From contig NC_053490.1 in assembly GCF_905171775.1 (NCBI RefSeq), forward strand, positions 155,130,469-155,194,468: a stretch of DNA of 64,000 nucleotides, written 5' to 3'. The notes under the pieces are model-generated. The model ran no database searches. It was not told the origin of the DNA and saw nothing but the letters and a program-made list of their open reading frames with translations. Of the stretch, positions 44,992 through 55,527 are shown one piece after another. The first letter of the stretch is position 1. Every line of letters starts with the position of its first letter. Origin of the DNA: Rana temporaria. Taxonomy: Eukaryota; Chordata; Amphibia; Anura; Ranidae. Position numbers and translations under genes: made by a program.

Positions 44992-46919
44992 CTGTTCAAA
45001 TTTTTTATTGCAAAAATAAAGAGTACAGAGTAAAAAGAAAATAAACACTTTCCGCTTAAAACAATTGCGGAGATACAATGGTATATGGTAGTATCATTGT
45101 GTACATACATTACCGGGAGGACCTCCCGGAATTACTTAACAAAGGATTAAGTGCAACTCAGTGAGAGAAGGTGCTATACTAGGGTTATGTGGGGACATAA
45201 TGGTTAAAGACAAATAAACCTAGGATAACAAAGCACACGTTTCTATACCATAAGGTGACATAGAACAATAATCCGTACTCAACACATTTAAGGGTAGAGA
45301 ACTGAAGGCTAATGGGGGTCACGGGTAACCGTATCACCCTAGTGCATAAGACGGTAGTTTTCAACATAAGGGGGGGAGCCCAGGAAAACCAGGGCAGGGA
45401 AGGGGAGACGTAGAAACGGGAGATGAAAGAAAAGATGGTGAAAGGAGGAAAAAGTAAAGAAAAGAAAGAAAGCGTGTGTCGGCGCGGGCGGGTGCACCCC
45501 CAGTGGGCCATTGTGTCAGTTAATGAGAACATCACGACAATCATGGGATAGGGAAGGTGGCTACAAAGTCAGGAGGGAGAAAAAATTCCACCCATGGAGA
45601 CCATATTGTATCATGCTGTGGGATCTGGTCCAGAACAATTGCTTCGGTCTTGCTGTGGATCATTGCTTGGGTCACTCTGTGTTTAACTTCGGCTATATGT
45701 AGTTTGGAGGTTTTCCAGGCCTTGGCTATTGTTTGTTTAGCAGCAGTGGTCAGTTGTAATAGGAGGCGAATTTGAGCTCTGGTATAATCACCATTGATGT
45801 GGTTCAATAAGGCCAAAGCTGGGTCAGGGAGGAGGGTGTCGTGTAAAAGGGTGGAGGCCATAAGGAATATCTGCTTCCAGAACTGTTGTGCAATGGGGCA
45901 TGACCACCAGATATGTTCATGGGTACCTCTTTCTCCACAACCTCGGAAACATACTGGAGAATACAAAGGTGAAAATTTAGCTATCCTAGCCGGGACCAGG
46001 TACCACCGCATGAGGACTTTATAGTTGGCTTCCATGGCCACCACATTCTGTGTGGAGGACTTAGTGCGGGCCCAGATATTTGCCCAGTCCTCTGGTTCCA
46101 GAGCTATTTGTAGGTCCTTGGACCACTGTGCAGCATATAGAGGGAGTTCAGAGGGCGGGGTCGTAAGATGACTGTAGATCCGTGAGATAATGCCGGGAGC
46201 ATGTGGATCTGAGTTACATATATTCTCATAGAAGGACATACCGTCAAATGAGGAACAAGCACCCACCACTGAACGAGTGAAGTGGGATATTTGGAGGTAG
46301 TGGAAGTATTCGACAGAGGGTAGCTGAACTTGGGACTGGAGCTCTGAAAAAGTTTTCAAAGTGGTTTTATTCATTATATCGCTTATCCGACATATTCCCG
46401 TTTGGGACCAAAACCGGAAGGATTCCGGTTCTACAAAAGCAGGATAAAAAAGTGGGTGGCCAAAAAACGAAAGTAAAGGGGCATGGGCGGAAACTAAATG
46501 GAAAGGGGAACGTAAAGAGTCCCAAAGTCTGAGCGAGTGACGCGTGACCGGGTTTGTGATGGAGGTGCGGGCCGACGATGGTAACCATAGCAAATTATGG
46601 ACCAATAGGGGAAAAATATCGATGGCTTCCAAACCGACCCATATGGGGATTTCAGTGGATGCATGAAGCAAAGTGATTTGGGCTAGCTGGGAAGCCTGAT
46701 AATAACGAAGAAAATTGGGAATCCCAAGTCCCCCGCTAAGCCTGTTGCGGAGAAGAATGGATCTGGAAACCCGTGTTTTAATTGGGCCCCAAATATATTG
46801 GAAGACCCGGGATTGAATAACTCTATGATAATATGATGGGACTGCTATCGGGATTCTAGTAAAGACGATAGCTGTGTCAACATGGGGAGGTAGTTGGACC
46901 GAAAAAGGAAAGCTGGGTC
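44992..46919 (-). mobile_element. L1-D: 5'-truncated L1-like fragment inside Gypsy-1 RNase H
   Basis: The 14-bp TSD CCAAGGCGGCTTTT (44978-44991 and 46920-46933) lies in the RNase H coding sequence. The tail, reading the minus strand, ends with AATAAAAAATTTGAACAG before the TSD. The TSD in element sense starts AAAA, as expected for L1 endonuclease cleavage at TTTT/A-type sites. This is the youngest insertion resolved in the 35-54 kb stack. Confidence 0.85.
45541..46919 (-). CDS. L1-D ORF2 C-terminal part, open
   Basis: The frame stays open from the insertion point to 45541, about 460 residues: SVQLPPHVDTAIVFTRI, YIWGPIKTRVSRSILLRNRL, GGLGIPNFLRYYQASQLAQI, down to the cysteine-rich CFRGCGERGTHEHIWWSCPI and LLLQLTTAAKQTIAKAWKTS. 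This is the ORF2 region downstream of the RT. The absence of stops agrees with a recent insertion. It lacks RT and endonuclease, so it has no activity, and it is fused in frame behind Gypsy RNase H residues by chance. Confidence 0.8.
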
Positions 46920-46933
46920 CCAAGGCGGCTTTT

Positions 46934-48590
46934 ATCGCCAGCAGCTCTCGGTCCCCAACATCGTAATTTTTCTCTGCTTCAGATAGTTTACGGGAAAAGT
47001 ATGCAACAGGATATAGCAGTGCCTTGGGACCCTGCCTCAGAGAGGACTGCTCCAACCGCGGTTTCAGATGCATCCACTTCAAGAATGTAGGGCAGGCTTG
47101 CGTCGGGATGTCTCAGAATGGATGCCGAGGTGAACAAGCCTTTCAGGGTTTCGAAGGCTGTTTGGGCCTCTGGTGTCCAGCGAAACCGAGCAGACAGTTT
47201 AGTCAAGTCCGTTATAGGAGAAATGATGTTGGAAAAGGCTTTGATGAACTTCCTATAAAAATTCGCAAACCCGACGAATCGCTGAACACTCTTTCTGTCA
47301 GACGGAGCTGGCCAGTCAAGTATTGCGGAAACTTTCTGGGGATCCATCTCAACGCCCCTTACAGAGATGATAAGTCCCAGAAACTGTATACTGGGGTGCT
47401 CAAACTCGCATTTGCTGGGTTTTGTGTACAGTCCGTGGGTACGGAGACGTTCAAGCACCTTCCTCACATGTACCCGGTGTTTCTCTAGGGAAGGGGAGAA
47501 GATTAGGATATCATCCAGATAGACGATCACAAAGAGGTCCAGATAATCTCTAAAAATGTCATTGACAAAGTGTTGTAATGTTGCCGGAGCATTACAGAGC
47601 CCAAAGGGCATGACTAGATATTCAAAATGCCCGAAACGGGTACGGAAGGCGGTCTTCCACTCATCCCCTTTGCGTATGCGGACAAGGTTGTAGGCCCCGC
47701 GGAGGTCCAATTTAGTAAAGATGACCGCGGACCCCAGACGCTGAAATAGTTCGGGTACCAAGGGAAGAGGGTATCGGTTTTTAATAGTCATTTTGTTGAG
47801 TTCCCGGTAGTCCACACAGGGGCGAAGGGAATGGTCTTTCTTTTCAACAAAAAAGATGCCTGCACCCGCGGGTGACGTGGATGCACGGATGAACCCCTTC
47901 CTCAGGCTGTCATCGATATAAGTTTTCAGGGTCTCAAGTTCAAGTCCAGTTAAGGGGAAGATCCTTCCGAAGGGGACTTCGGCACCAGGAAGGAGTTCGA
48001 TGGGGCAGTCATAGGCCCTGTGAGGTGGAAGGGTCTCAGCCCCCTTTTTGCTGAAGACATCCAGATAGTCATGATAAATTTCTGGGACAGATTGACGAGT
48101 CTCAATGTCAGAGTCCGAACAGAGTAATGGCAGAGGTGGAGACGGTAGTTGCAGGCAATGCTGTCGGCAGAATGGAGAGTTGAAGTCAATTTTACCAGTG
48201 GCCCAGTCAATCTGGGGGTTGTGGACTTGGAGCCATGGTACTCCCAGTATGACAGGGAACAGGGGGGAGTTGATCACATCCAAGCATAAGAGTTCGTGAT
48301 GGTTATCGGCAATGGTGGTGGCAAGAGGCTGGGTCTCCTGGGTGACTGGACCAGATTTTAACACCGAGCCGTCTGCTAAGTACACAGAGAGTCCAGTAGA
48401 CCTGGGGCGGAGAGGAATCTGATGTCTAAAGGCGAATGATTGATCCAAAAAGCAGCTACAGGCTCCTGAATCAATAATGGCGCTGGTTTGTATAGTCCTT
48501 CCTGGAAGCTGGAATAAAACAAGGATAGCCAGATGAGTGGAATTGCTTGGAAGGACAGGTAGGGATACAGAAGACAAGGATTGACACTTA
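46934..48590 (-). CDS. Gypsy-1 pol, first part: protease, RT, RNase H start
   Basis: Continuous with gag in a single frame. Protease: AIIDSGACSCFLDQSF (DSG active site, near 48465). RT: EKKDHSLRPCVDYRELNKMT, FTKLDLRGAYNLVRI (motif A), LVMPFGLCNAPATLQHFVN and VYLDDILIFSP (YLDD, near 47515). RNase H starts with YILEVDASETAVGAVLSE (near 47070). The frame is interrupted at 46933 by L1-D; RNase H resumes at 44977. Protease frees the mature proteins and RT/RNase H makes cDNA in the cytoplasmic particle. Confidence 0.9.
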
Positions 48591-49535
48591 CGCAGCTTGG
48601 CAGGACAGGTCCTCACATAGTGTCCGGACTCCCCGCAATACAGGCACAGGTTGTTGGCCCTACGGCGTTGTCGTTCCTCCGGCGTAAGTGAAGGGCGAAG
48701 GAGGCCTAGCTGCATAGGCTCTGAAGTATCAGGGATAGAAGAGACTGTGGGAGCTGGTGGAGGTGGATGGACCGTGGAAGGTACCCGTGGCATCATCCAG
48801 ACCGGACGGGATGGGGCAGTGGCCCTTTCAGTCCTGCGCTCCCTCAGGCGCCGATCGATCTGGATGGTCAAGTTGATTAAAGCATCCAGGGTCCCAGGAA
48901 CTCCTACCCGGGCCAGCTCATCTTTTAGCGGTTCGGACAGGCCAAAGGCTAAACTGGTAGCAGAGAGCCGAGTCATTCCAGGTTGTGTCAGAACACCATT
49001 TGCGGAATTCGGACACATAGTCCTCTGCTGGTCTGCGACCCTGTTGTAGAGCATGTAATGCAGCTTCTGCAGTGGCGGTCTGGTGCGGGTCCTCATAAAG
49101 CAGAGACATGGCCTGGAAGAAGGCTGTTAAGCTGTCAAGTGATTCATCCTTGTTCTCCATGAGGCGATGAGCCCAGGTTTGCGGTTCGCCAGACAGCAGC
49201 GAAACGACGAAGCCCACCTTAGTGGCTTCCAGGGAGAAAGTCCGGGGTTGGAGAGCAAAGTATAATTCGCAAGCGTTGCGGAAGGCTCGGAATTTGCTAC
49301 GTTCTCCTGCAAACCTCTCGGGCATGGGAACTTTAGGTTCAGGTGGCAGCATTATTACTGATGGAGAAGCGGATACCCCTGAAGTCGCAGAGGCTGTGGC
49401 AGGAGTGGACAAGGCTTGGACCCGATTTTCCAGACGTGTATAACCTTCTTGCAGGGTTCGGACGGCCTGGGTTAGTCCTTCCAAATGGCGGCAGAGTTCC
49501 TGCATCGGATCCACTCCCTGCGCGGGCTCGGACAT
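48591..49535 (-). pseudogene. Gypsy-1 gag with one frameshift
   Basis: Starts ATG at 49535 (MSEPAQGVDPMQELCRHLEG), only 13 nt inside the 5' LTR. The middle has the retrotransposon gag core (VPMPERFAGERSKFRAFRNA, FALQPRTF, KVGFVVSLLSGEPQTWAHRL, RKWCSDTTWNDSALCYQF). Near 48945 the frame shifts by one base, and the continuation GLSEPLKDELARVGVPGTL is in the next frame, which then runs unbroken through the zinc knuckle CLYCGESGHYVRTCP (48605-48650) into pol. The shift lies within the gag core, not at the gag-pol boundary, so it looks like a mutation in a CTTT run and not a programmed shift. In the family, gag forms the particle and the knuckle binds RNA. Confidence 0.85.
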
Positions 49536-49536
49536 G

Positions 49537-49545
49537 GCTGTCCGG
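49537..49545 (-). promoter_or_regulatory. Gypsy-1 putative primer-binding site (self-priming)
   Basis: In transcript sense CCGGACAGC lies 3 nt after the 5' LTR. It is exactly complementary to GCTGTCCGG at 50115-50107, the predicted first nine bases of the transcript. No tRNA-type TGG start is present, and the gag ATG follows one base after the site, leaving no room for an 18-nt tRNA site. Confidence 0.65.
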
Positions 49546-50106
49546 TACTGTCACGTACCTTAAGGATGAGCCCGACATGCAGGAAGTGGCTGCTGTTACT
49601 CCTCTGATCCCGGACCCCTGGTAGAGTAGACAGGGGGAGCGGGAATGCAGAGTCGCACAAGCGCCAGGGATGACGCTGGTGCAGGGGCCAGATGGAGCTT
49701 CTGCGGAGTCTGAGGAAGTCTCTGAAAGGCAGGTGCAGGCCGGTAGGTAGCAGCCTGGATACAGCAGCACTGGAACAGCAGGTAAGCCGGAAAGGAAGGT
49801 ATTCGGAGAGTCTGGCCGCAGCAGGTCCCAGAAGACTGAACAGGGTCCCAGAAGACCGGAGAAGCAGGAGCAGCCGGACTGGCACAGGAGAGGCCAAGGT
49901 AACAGAGGGGTCGTCTAGCCGGGTCGGCAACAGGCGGTCAGCGGAGTACCAGGGATCAGGCAGAGGGATGGTCAGAGCAAGCCAAGGTCAGGGCAGGCGG
50001 AAGACAGGAACAACGAAGACAAGCCGGGTATCAGGATCTGGATCAAGCAGGAGTAGTCGGTACAGGTACAGGTACAGGTACAGGTGGTCTCAGGAAACGC
50101 TGCAGA

Positions 50107-50115
50107 CCGGACAGC
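50107..50115 (-). promoter_or_regulatory. Gypsy-1 predicted transcript 5' end / self-primer
   Basis: GCTGTCCGG in transcript sense, beginning 31 nt downstream of the first base of the TATA box. The distance fits RNA polymerase II start-site spacing. Confidence 0.6.
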
Positions 50116-50138
50116 AAGAGGCCAGGCTCCCAGGACAC

Positions 50139-50146
50139 TTTAAATA
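50139..50146 (-). promoter_or_regulatory. Gypsy-1 TATA box
   Basis: TATTTAAA on the minus strand in the 5' LTR; identical in the 3' LTR. Confidence 0.6.
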
Positions 50147-50302
50147 GGCTTGTTTTGGCGCCAGATGGACGCCTGCACGTGCCCGCGCGCCGTTACCGCC
50201 GGTGCGCGCGTGCACGAGCGCGATGCCGCGATTGCGTGCGCATTGTGTGCGCCGATGCGCCGCTAGCGCCCTCTGGTGGCCGAGGTAATTCATGACACAA
50301 TC

Positions 50303-51421
50303 ATGGATGTGCACCAGCTGGGATGCCAAGTAATATAGGAAGAAATTAGGAAATGCCAAGTGGTAACCATAGTATTTTAAATGCTACCCTGGGGGAGCCA
50401 CCCTTCCACTGGAAAATAGTACATATTGTGTCTATACGTTTAAAAATAGATTTAGGGGGAAACAAATGAATCAATTTGATATTTAAAAAAAATATATAAA
50501 AATGTATTTAGGTATTTTTCAAGGGGAATTGACAAGGATATAGAGTAGTCTTGGTAGGTAGATCAATTTGAAGATATTGGCCCTCCCCATGAGGTCCAGA
50601 GGTAGATCCATCCACTACTTGGTCTGCTCCTGAAGGTGGGCCAATAGAGGATCTAAGTTGAAGATAAGGGGGTCTGCACCAAAACCACAAGGTACCTAAA
50701 GGAGGATACCACTTGAAGCTTGGAATCTGGGTGAATCAGGGGAGGCGCAGCCATGCCTAGGAGGGAATGCGAACTGCAAGCGGTTCCATGGACAGGGCAG
50801 TGCACCCCTGCCCTGTTGCCCCTAGTGATCGGAAAGGGGTCGGTGATAGAGGAATTGACACATACCCAAGCTACGGGGGAGGTGTAAAGGAGTTTTATCC
50901 ATGCTACAACACGGGGGGAAAAAGCCATACATCTGTAACACCCGAAACAAATATGGGCATTCCACACTGTCGAATGCCTTGCAAGTGTCCAAAGACACAA
51001 TGGCACGAGTGGGAGGACAGTCATGTGGATACTTCAGGTTGTGAAACAGCCTGCAGATATTCATTCTGGTGGACCTGCTGGGAATAAAGCCCCCGTGGCC
51101 ACCAATGACCAGGGATGTGACTACATTGTTCAAACGGTTTGCTAACATTTTGGTCAGAATCTTAACGTCCACATTAATAAGAGAAATTGGACGGTTTAAG
51201 TGGGTCTTTACAGGGTTTTAACGTTTTCTGGGTGGCATGCAGCATGCAATTTTGCGTGAAATCTAACAGACGGAGTTCATACTCTCTTTGACTCTGTAAC
51301 CATGCCTCCCTCATGTCAGAGGCAGGGTTAGAGGCATAAGCAGACTCTGCAGTCTCAAGTTCTTCTGTAAGCATCTGGTTATTTTTGTGCAAGACCCCTG
51401 TGATGGACATGAAGTTGCCCC
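50303..51421 (-). pseudogene. L1-C ORF2, third piece (RT domain)
   Basis: Minus-strand frames contain ESAYASNPASDMREAWLQSQ and YELRLLDFTQNCMLHATQKT (region before the RT), DVKILTKMLANRLNNVVTSL, GGFIPSRSTRMNICRLFHNL and RAIVSLDTCKAFDSVECPYL (RT motif A), and, next to Gypsy-1, FPNFFLYYLASQLVHIHD. Several frame changes. The motif C region is not readable and part of the RT is probably deleted (50700-50800). Confidence 0.75.
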
Positions 51422-51424
51422 TTA

Positions 51425-51926
51425 GGCCCCATACTCACGAGCAAACATGTCTGCTGAAACTGGCCCGCAGGCCAGTTTCAGCAGACATGTTTGGTCGTGT
51501 GTGGGCGCGAGCGGGCCGAATTCCAGCAAACATTTGCCCGCCGGGCCTTTTCCCAGCAGACAAATATTCCTGGACTTGTTTTAAAACAGCCCGCTGGAAT
51601 TCAGCCCGCTCGGACATGTACGGTCGTCAGTACAGACCTACCGTACATGTCCAGGCGCCCGCCGTCCCTCGCATGCGTCGAATGACTTCGACGCATGCGT
51701 GGAAGCATTTTAAAGGCGGGCCGCGCACGTCGCCGCGTCATTGTCGCGGCGACACCGCGTCATCGACGCGGCGACACCGCGGACACGCCCCGCGTATTGT
51801 TTACGCGCGGACTTCTGTACGATGGTGTGTACAACCATCGTACAGAAGCCCTCTGGCAGACATGTATGGTGAAAACGGTCCGACGGACCGCTTTCACCAT
51901 ACATGTTTGTCCGTGTGTACCCGGCC
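51425..51926. mobile_element. Harbinger-type MITE (copy C) in L1-C
   Basis: TTA at 51422-51424 and 51927-51929. Ends GGCCCCATACTCACGAGCAA and TTTGTCCGTGTGTACCCGGCC. The 502-bp interior is almost entirely inverted blocks, for example GCATGCGTCGAATGACTTCGACGCATGC and TGTACGATGGTTGTACA-like arms. L1-C coding sequence resumes on both sides of the TTA. Confidence 0.8.
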
Positions 51927-51929
51927 TTA

Positions 51930-51970
51930 GAGTTGTCTTAAATGTGTCCCATTCAGTGGAAGGGTCCACC
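51930..51970 (-). pseudogene. L1-C ORF2, second piece
   Basis: Minus-strand translation VDPSTEWDTFKTTL, cut by the MITE at 51929 and by the solo LTR at 51971. It matches the conserved W-x2-[FL]-K stretch before the RT in L1 ORF2. Joining the first piece to this one keeps the frame. Confidence 0.6.
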
Positions 51971-52550
51971 TGTGACAGAAGCCACTGTCACTGTGTGTTT
52001 TGGAAGGGACTGTGGGCTGGCCTCCTACCTACAGATTATGGCTCAGAAGAGACTTAGAGACTTGGGGACAAGCTGGCATTAAGATAATGTAATGTAACGC
52101 TACATCCCTTCTCCCCCATTCCCCCTCTTGTTGCTGTGTTTACTTGTGTTGGTTAATGGCACATAGACAATGGTCTGGACTGGAGACATCTCTCCTCAGG
52201 GGATGTGTATTGAGGGGCTGCCTGCTTACCGTAATCCCTTTATGTTTAACTGTAGTCTGTTTCAATGTACAAGTGTTCAGTTCCCATTGGTTCTTCCTTG
52301 TCCCCTACCACCTCCCCTCTATGACAAGGCTAAGGAGAGTGTCCCTAACTGTGTGTAAAAGTGTATGTCTTGTATTTAATAAACAGTTTATGCTCTGCAT
52401 GTTTAACCCTCAAAATCTGTGTGGCTTGTCTCGTGATTGAGGGGTTAAGGGCTGGTTATGGCGAATCTGCAGACTGCAGGTGCATTTGGAAGACAGGAGA
52501 CACAGGACTAGCGGATGTGCCCACCTGAGGTATTCCGAGATCCGTCACAG
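51971..52550 (+). mobile_element. probable solo LTR of an endogenous retrovirus
   Basis: A 580-bp block with TGTGACAG at the start and CCGTCACAG at the end, flanked by CCACC on both sides (51966-51970 and 52551-52555). AATAAA at 52378 is followed by a T-rich GTTTATGCTC string and a CTTGTCTCGTGATTG block typical of retroviral R/U5. No internal region is present, so recombination between two LTRs is the likely origin. The exact end (CA or CAG) is unsettled. Confidence 0.55.
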
Positions 52551-52720
52551 CCACCTTTCCCAGGTTATCCTCCAATAGTTTGTGATGCCTGTCCTGCATT
52601 CTCCCTGCACTATCTCTCCCTCTAACCAGTAGGAGTTCAGGCATCAAATGGCAGGCCACCAACCCCAACATGGCGAGCCTTGGATCCCTAAACTAAAAAA
52701 CAAAAACCCCCCTCCTTAAA
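52551..52720 (-). pseudogene. L1-C ORF2, first piece
   Basis: Minus-strand frame LAMLGLVACHLMPELLLVRG, RMQDRHHKLLEDNLGKV joins the next piece across the LTR. No endonuclease signature is readable upstream; 52720-53134 holds no recognisable domain. Confidence 0.45.
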
Positions 52721-53134
52721 CTGAGGGAGAGCTGTGCCGTGGCCTCGCCACTAACTGGTACGGGGGGTGTAGTGGAGTCCAGAGTGACTCCCGAGCAGCA
52801 TTGTAGGGGTGAAAAGCAGTACAGTTCAACAGTAGATGTAGTAAATTGCAGAATAAACAACCGGCAAGAGTTGTAGGGGGATAGGCCTGGTGATAAGGAG
52901 GAAGTTCAGACTACTAGAATTAGAAATAACAGGGTGATAGTTCTCAGGCCTTTTGCAGGGAGGAGTATCATACCTTCACGAAGAGCTGGATCATTCAATA
53001 TAGTCAAGGTAAACACATTTTCCAGTATGGAAGGATGGACATACCCATACGCAGTTCAAGGAAAACATAGAAGAGAATGCAAGGTTTTAGAACCACAGAC
53101 ATTAGACAGCTTTGCGTCTAGGAGGAACTCAGAA

Positions 53135-54083
53135 TCAGTCATTGAGCCAGGCCATAGCCTCCTTGGGGTTGGTGTAGAAATGCGCTTTACCATAATGAAT
53201 GATGTGCAGCTTGGCGGGGAAAAGCATGGCGTGGGAGAGGCCCTCCGTACGCAGGCGGGCCTTCACTGCTGCAAGGGAGGTGCGTTGTCACTGGACATCC
53301 GCTGAAAAATCAAGGTACACTGAGATGGTGTTGCCATTATATTTAAGTGGACCTTTCTCACGGGCCAGGCACAGAATAGCAACTTTGTCTTGGAAATTGA
53401 GGATCCTGGCGATAAAGGGTTTTGGGGGTGCTCCAGAAGGTGGGGGACACGGAGGGGTGCGGTGAGCACGTTCAATGACATTGGAAAAGGATGGTGCGTC
53501 AGTCCCAAAAATGTCTCTCGGCCAATTATAGAGGGAATTCAGGGAATCCAATGAAGCAGAGGTTGTTCCTCCTCAAACAATTTTCCAAATCGTCGATTTT
53601 GGTGCGGAGGGCCGCCATTTTCCCTGTATGATCCCTGATGATAGCTAAGGGGTGGGCAATATCCTCAAGGGAGCTGATACGTTCTTCAGCATCCCCAGCT
53701 CTGTCCCTTAAGTTTTGCACATCTTGCTTCAGGAGAGAAAGGTCCATATGGACTGATGCAATCTGTGCAGTGAGATAGGCCTTGCAGTCCTGTATAGCAT
53801 GCATGATGGAGGCCAGGGTGGGTTCAGCAGGAGGGGAATCAGGGTCTGAGCCATTCTCACTGTCTATGGGGGAGTCCTGAGATTACAGGGGGTCTGGCTG
53901 TGCACCATGGGGAGCAGGGGCAGATTCACTCACCGGAGCCTGTGATTTCTTGTGAGGAGTGGAGATGGGTGGCTGCAGTAGCGTGCCATGCTGCTTTGCC
54001 TGTGTCCCGGAGCCATCTTGCCATCTGAATCGGGCCAGCTGTCCCGCCATGGATGCTGGCGCGGGTGGCCCGTATTTTACCAT
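53135..54083 (-). pseudogene. L1-C ORF1 relic
   Basis: Starts near 54083 (MVKYGPPAPAS) or at a later Met. A TAG at 53883 interrupts the N-terminal part. The coiled coil is at about 53570-53800 (HMDLSLLKQDVQNLRDRAGD, EERISSLEDIAH), the RRM start RRNNLCFIGFPE at about 53535-53570, then a frame change; IERAHRTPPCPP, GAPPKPFIARILNFQDKVAI and LDFSADVQ follow, then a TGA at about 53286 and the C-terminal domain ARLRTEGLSHAMLFPAKLHI ending NPKEAMAWLND at 53135. Same architecture as L1-A ORF1. Confidence 0.8.
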
Positions 54084-54190
54084 GTATGCCAGCCTGAATT
54101 GTTCCCACTACCGTGGGGAGCTGATAGAAGTTGGTCCGGAGCAAATCTGACTTAGGATGCCTGCAGGATGCCACTCGGGAAAACAGAGCT

Positions 54191-55527
54191 GAAGCCTAAC
54201 ACGTCTGGTCCCTCTGCCATCCAGACACGTACCCCGGTTCTTCCTGTTTACATCATGATCAGCCGTGATCGGTGTAGAGGTGTGTCAGACTGACACGCCA
54301 CACCACTGATCGCCGCGATGCGCGCCCCCACGGGAACGCGGTGGCTGTTATCCTGCTGGACATCATATGATAACTGATCTAACTGCCCGGCCATCATTCT
54401 GCTTTAGGCTGGGCGGGAAGTGGTTAATAAATATCAACTGTAGGGAGAAGTAATAGTTTTGGACTATGTTACTCCCTTCTGCAATATATAAGCTATCCCT
54501 GAAATGTAAGCACTCCCACCCTATTAATTTTGTCTGTTTTTGCTTCCATTGTATATACTTGTAAAAATAGATAAATTATTTGTGACATAATGGTTTTCAC
54601 AATGCAGTGTTTGCAAGTCCATGGCACTTGGAGAAAATACATTTTTTGCTGCCCACATATTTTTTGGAAACTACCATGATATGATATTATTGTAATTATA
54701 TACAAATCTATTACAAGCAGGGCTGTTGCGGTAGGCATTACTTGAGGGAAGAAACTCAACTACAAGCAGGACTTAGGAGGCAAGCATGACTGGACAGGAT
54801 GGTATGTTAATTGTGGTCCATTCAATCCTGTCCAGCATCCGCGTAAATAATGTGCTGCCATCACCTCTGTAGTCTCAAGGTTTATAGAGGGGAGTTAAAA
54901 TGACATGGCTCCAGACAGAAAGTGATTGTGTGATGCTTAAAATTGCACAATCATAGATAGGACAGTAACATAGCATAATAGCACAGTAAACCTGATTTTT
55001 GAACATTCATACAAATATTTGTACAAATATTTATATAAATCCTATTAGTAAATGTAATGACTTGACAAATGTTGTTTAAAAGTTCTTCAAAATTACATTT
55101 GCTTTTCACATTCAATTTTGGAATGATTGTAACTTCCTGAATGAAAACTATATAAGCTTTTAGAATTTTGTTTGTACAAAAATAATCATTCATCCTGCCC
55201 CTTCGAATTTTCTTGTCACAAAGATTGGCAAATAGCTTCGACTAAACATGAAAAGTTTTGAATCAAATTTCACTAGTGTATAGCCAACTTAACCATTGTT
55301 AGTCGGGTTGAAAAAAAGACACACGTTTAAATTTAGGGTATTTTGGAATTAAATGCTGTAATTATGCATTTGTAATTTTGAAATAACAGCACTTAAATTT
55401 TATGTTTATTTTTTTTTTCTTCTCCTTCTGAAACCACAAGCAGAAAGTATTAATTGTTTTACAGTTTCAGGCAGACTGGTGACATGGGAGAAATATGCAC
55501 TACAGGGGAGACATCTGTAGGTATATA
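54191..55527. other. noncoding stretch with an inverted CTTGCCGAC-type fragment
   Basis: 54239-54430 on the minus strand begins AACCACTTCCCGCCCAGCC and looks like a short fragment of the interspersed family. The rest is AT-rich and shows nothing recognisable. Confidence 0.4.

Larger units (their letters stand above)
42511..50297 (-). mobile_element. Gypsy-1: Ty3/Gypsy chromovirus LTR retrotransposon
   Basis: A 7787-bp element with 5-bp TSD CAATC (42506-42510 and 50298-50302), inserted in L1-C. LTRs are 42511-43274 (3') and 49549-50297 (5'), with TG...CA ends (TGTCA...TGACA). Gag, protease, RT, RNase H, integrase and a chromodomain are present in this order on the minus strand. The LTRs differ by roughly 1% substitutions plus two repeat-length changes, so insertion was recent. 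A 1.9-kb L1 fragment sits in RNase H. The order and chromodomain place it with vertebrate Tf1/sushi-type elements. Confidence 0.9.
49549..50297 (-). repeat. Gypsy-1 5' LTR
   Basis: 749 bp, TG...CA ends. On the minus strand U3 is short (about 182 nt), with TATTTAAA at 50146-50139 and the predicted start at 50115. Near 50068-50091 it has four ACAGGT units where the other LTR has fewer. Confidence 0.9.
35127..54190 (-). mobile_element. L1-C: one L1-like element split into at least six pieces
   Basis: Minus-strand L1-like coding sequence continues colinearly through 54190-52551, 51970-51930, 51421-50303, 42510-42122, 41252-41038 and 35264-35127. Each gap is filled by another repeat, most with a clean TSD: probable solo LTR (CCACC), MITE (TTA), Gypsy-1 (CAATC), a tandem duplicate, and a hAT transposon (CATATCAC). 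The 3' end of the L1 is lost where it abuts a CTTGCCGAC-type repeat at about 35126. The endonuclease part of ORF2 is not recognisable (52720-53130). Confidence 0.8.

Noticed and set aside
49530..49560. Conventional tRNA primer-binding site in Gypsy-1
   Set aside because: No TGG start and no room before the gag ATG; the self-complementary site explains the sequence better.
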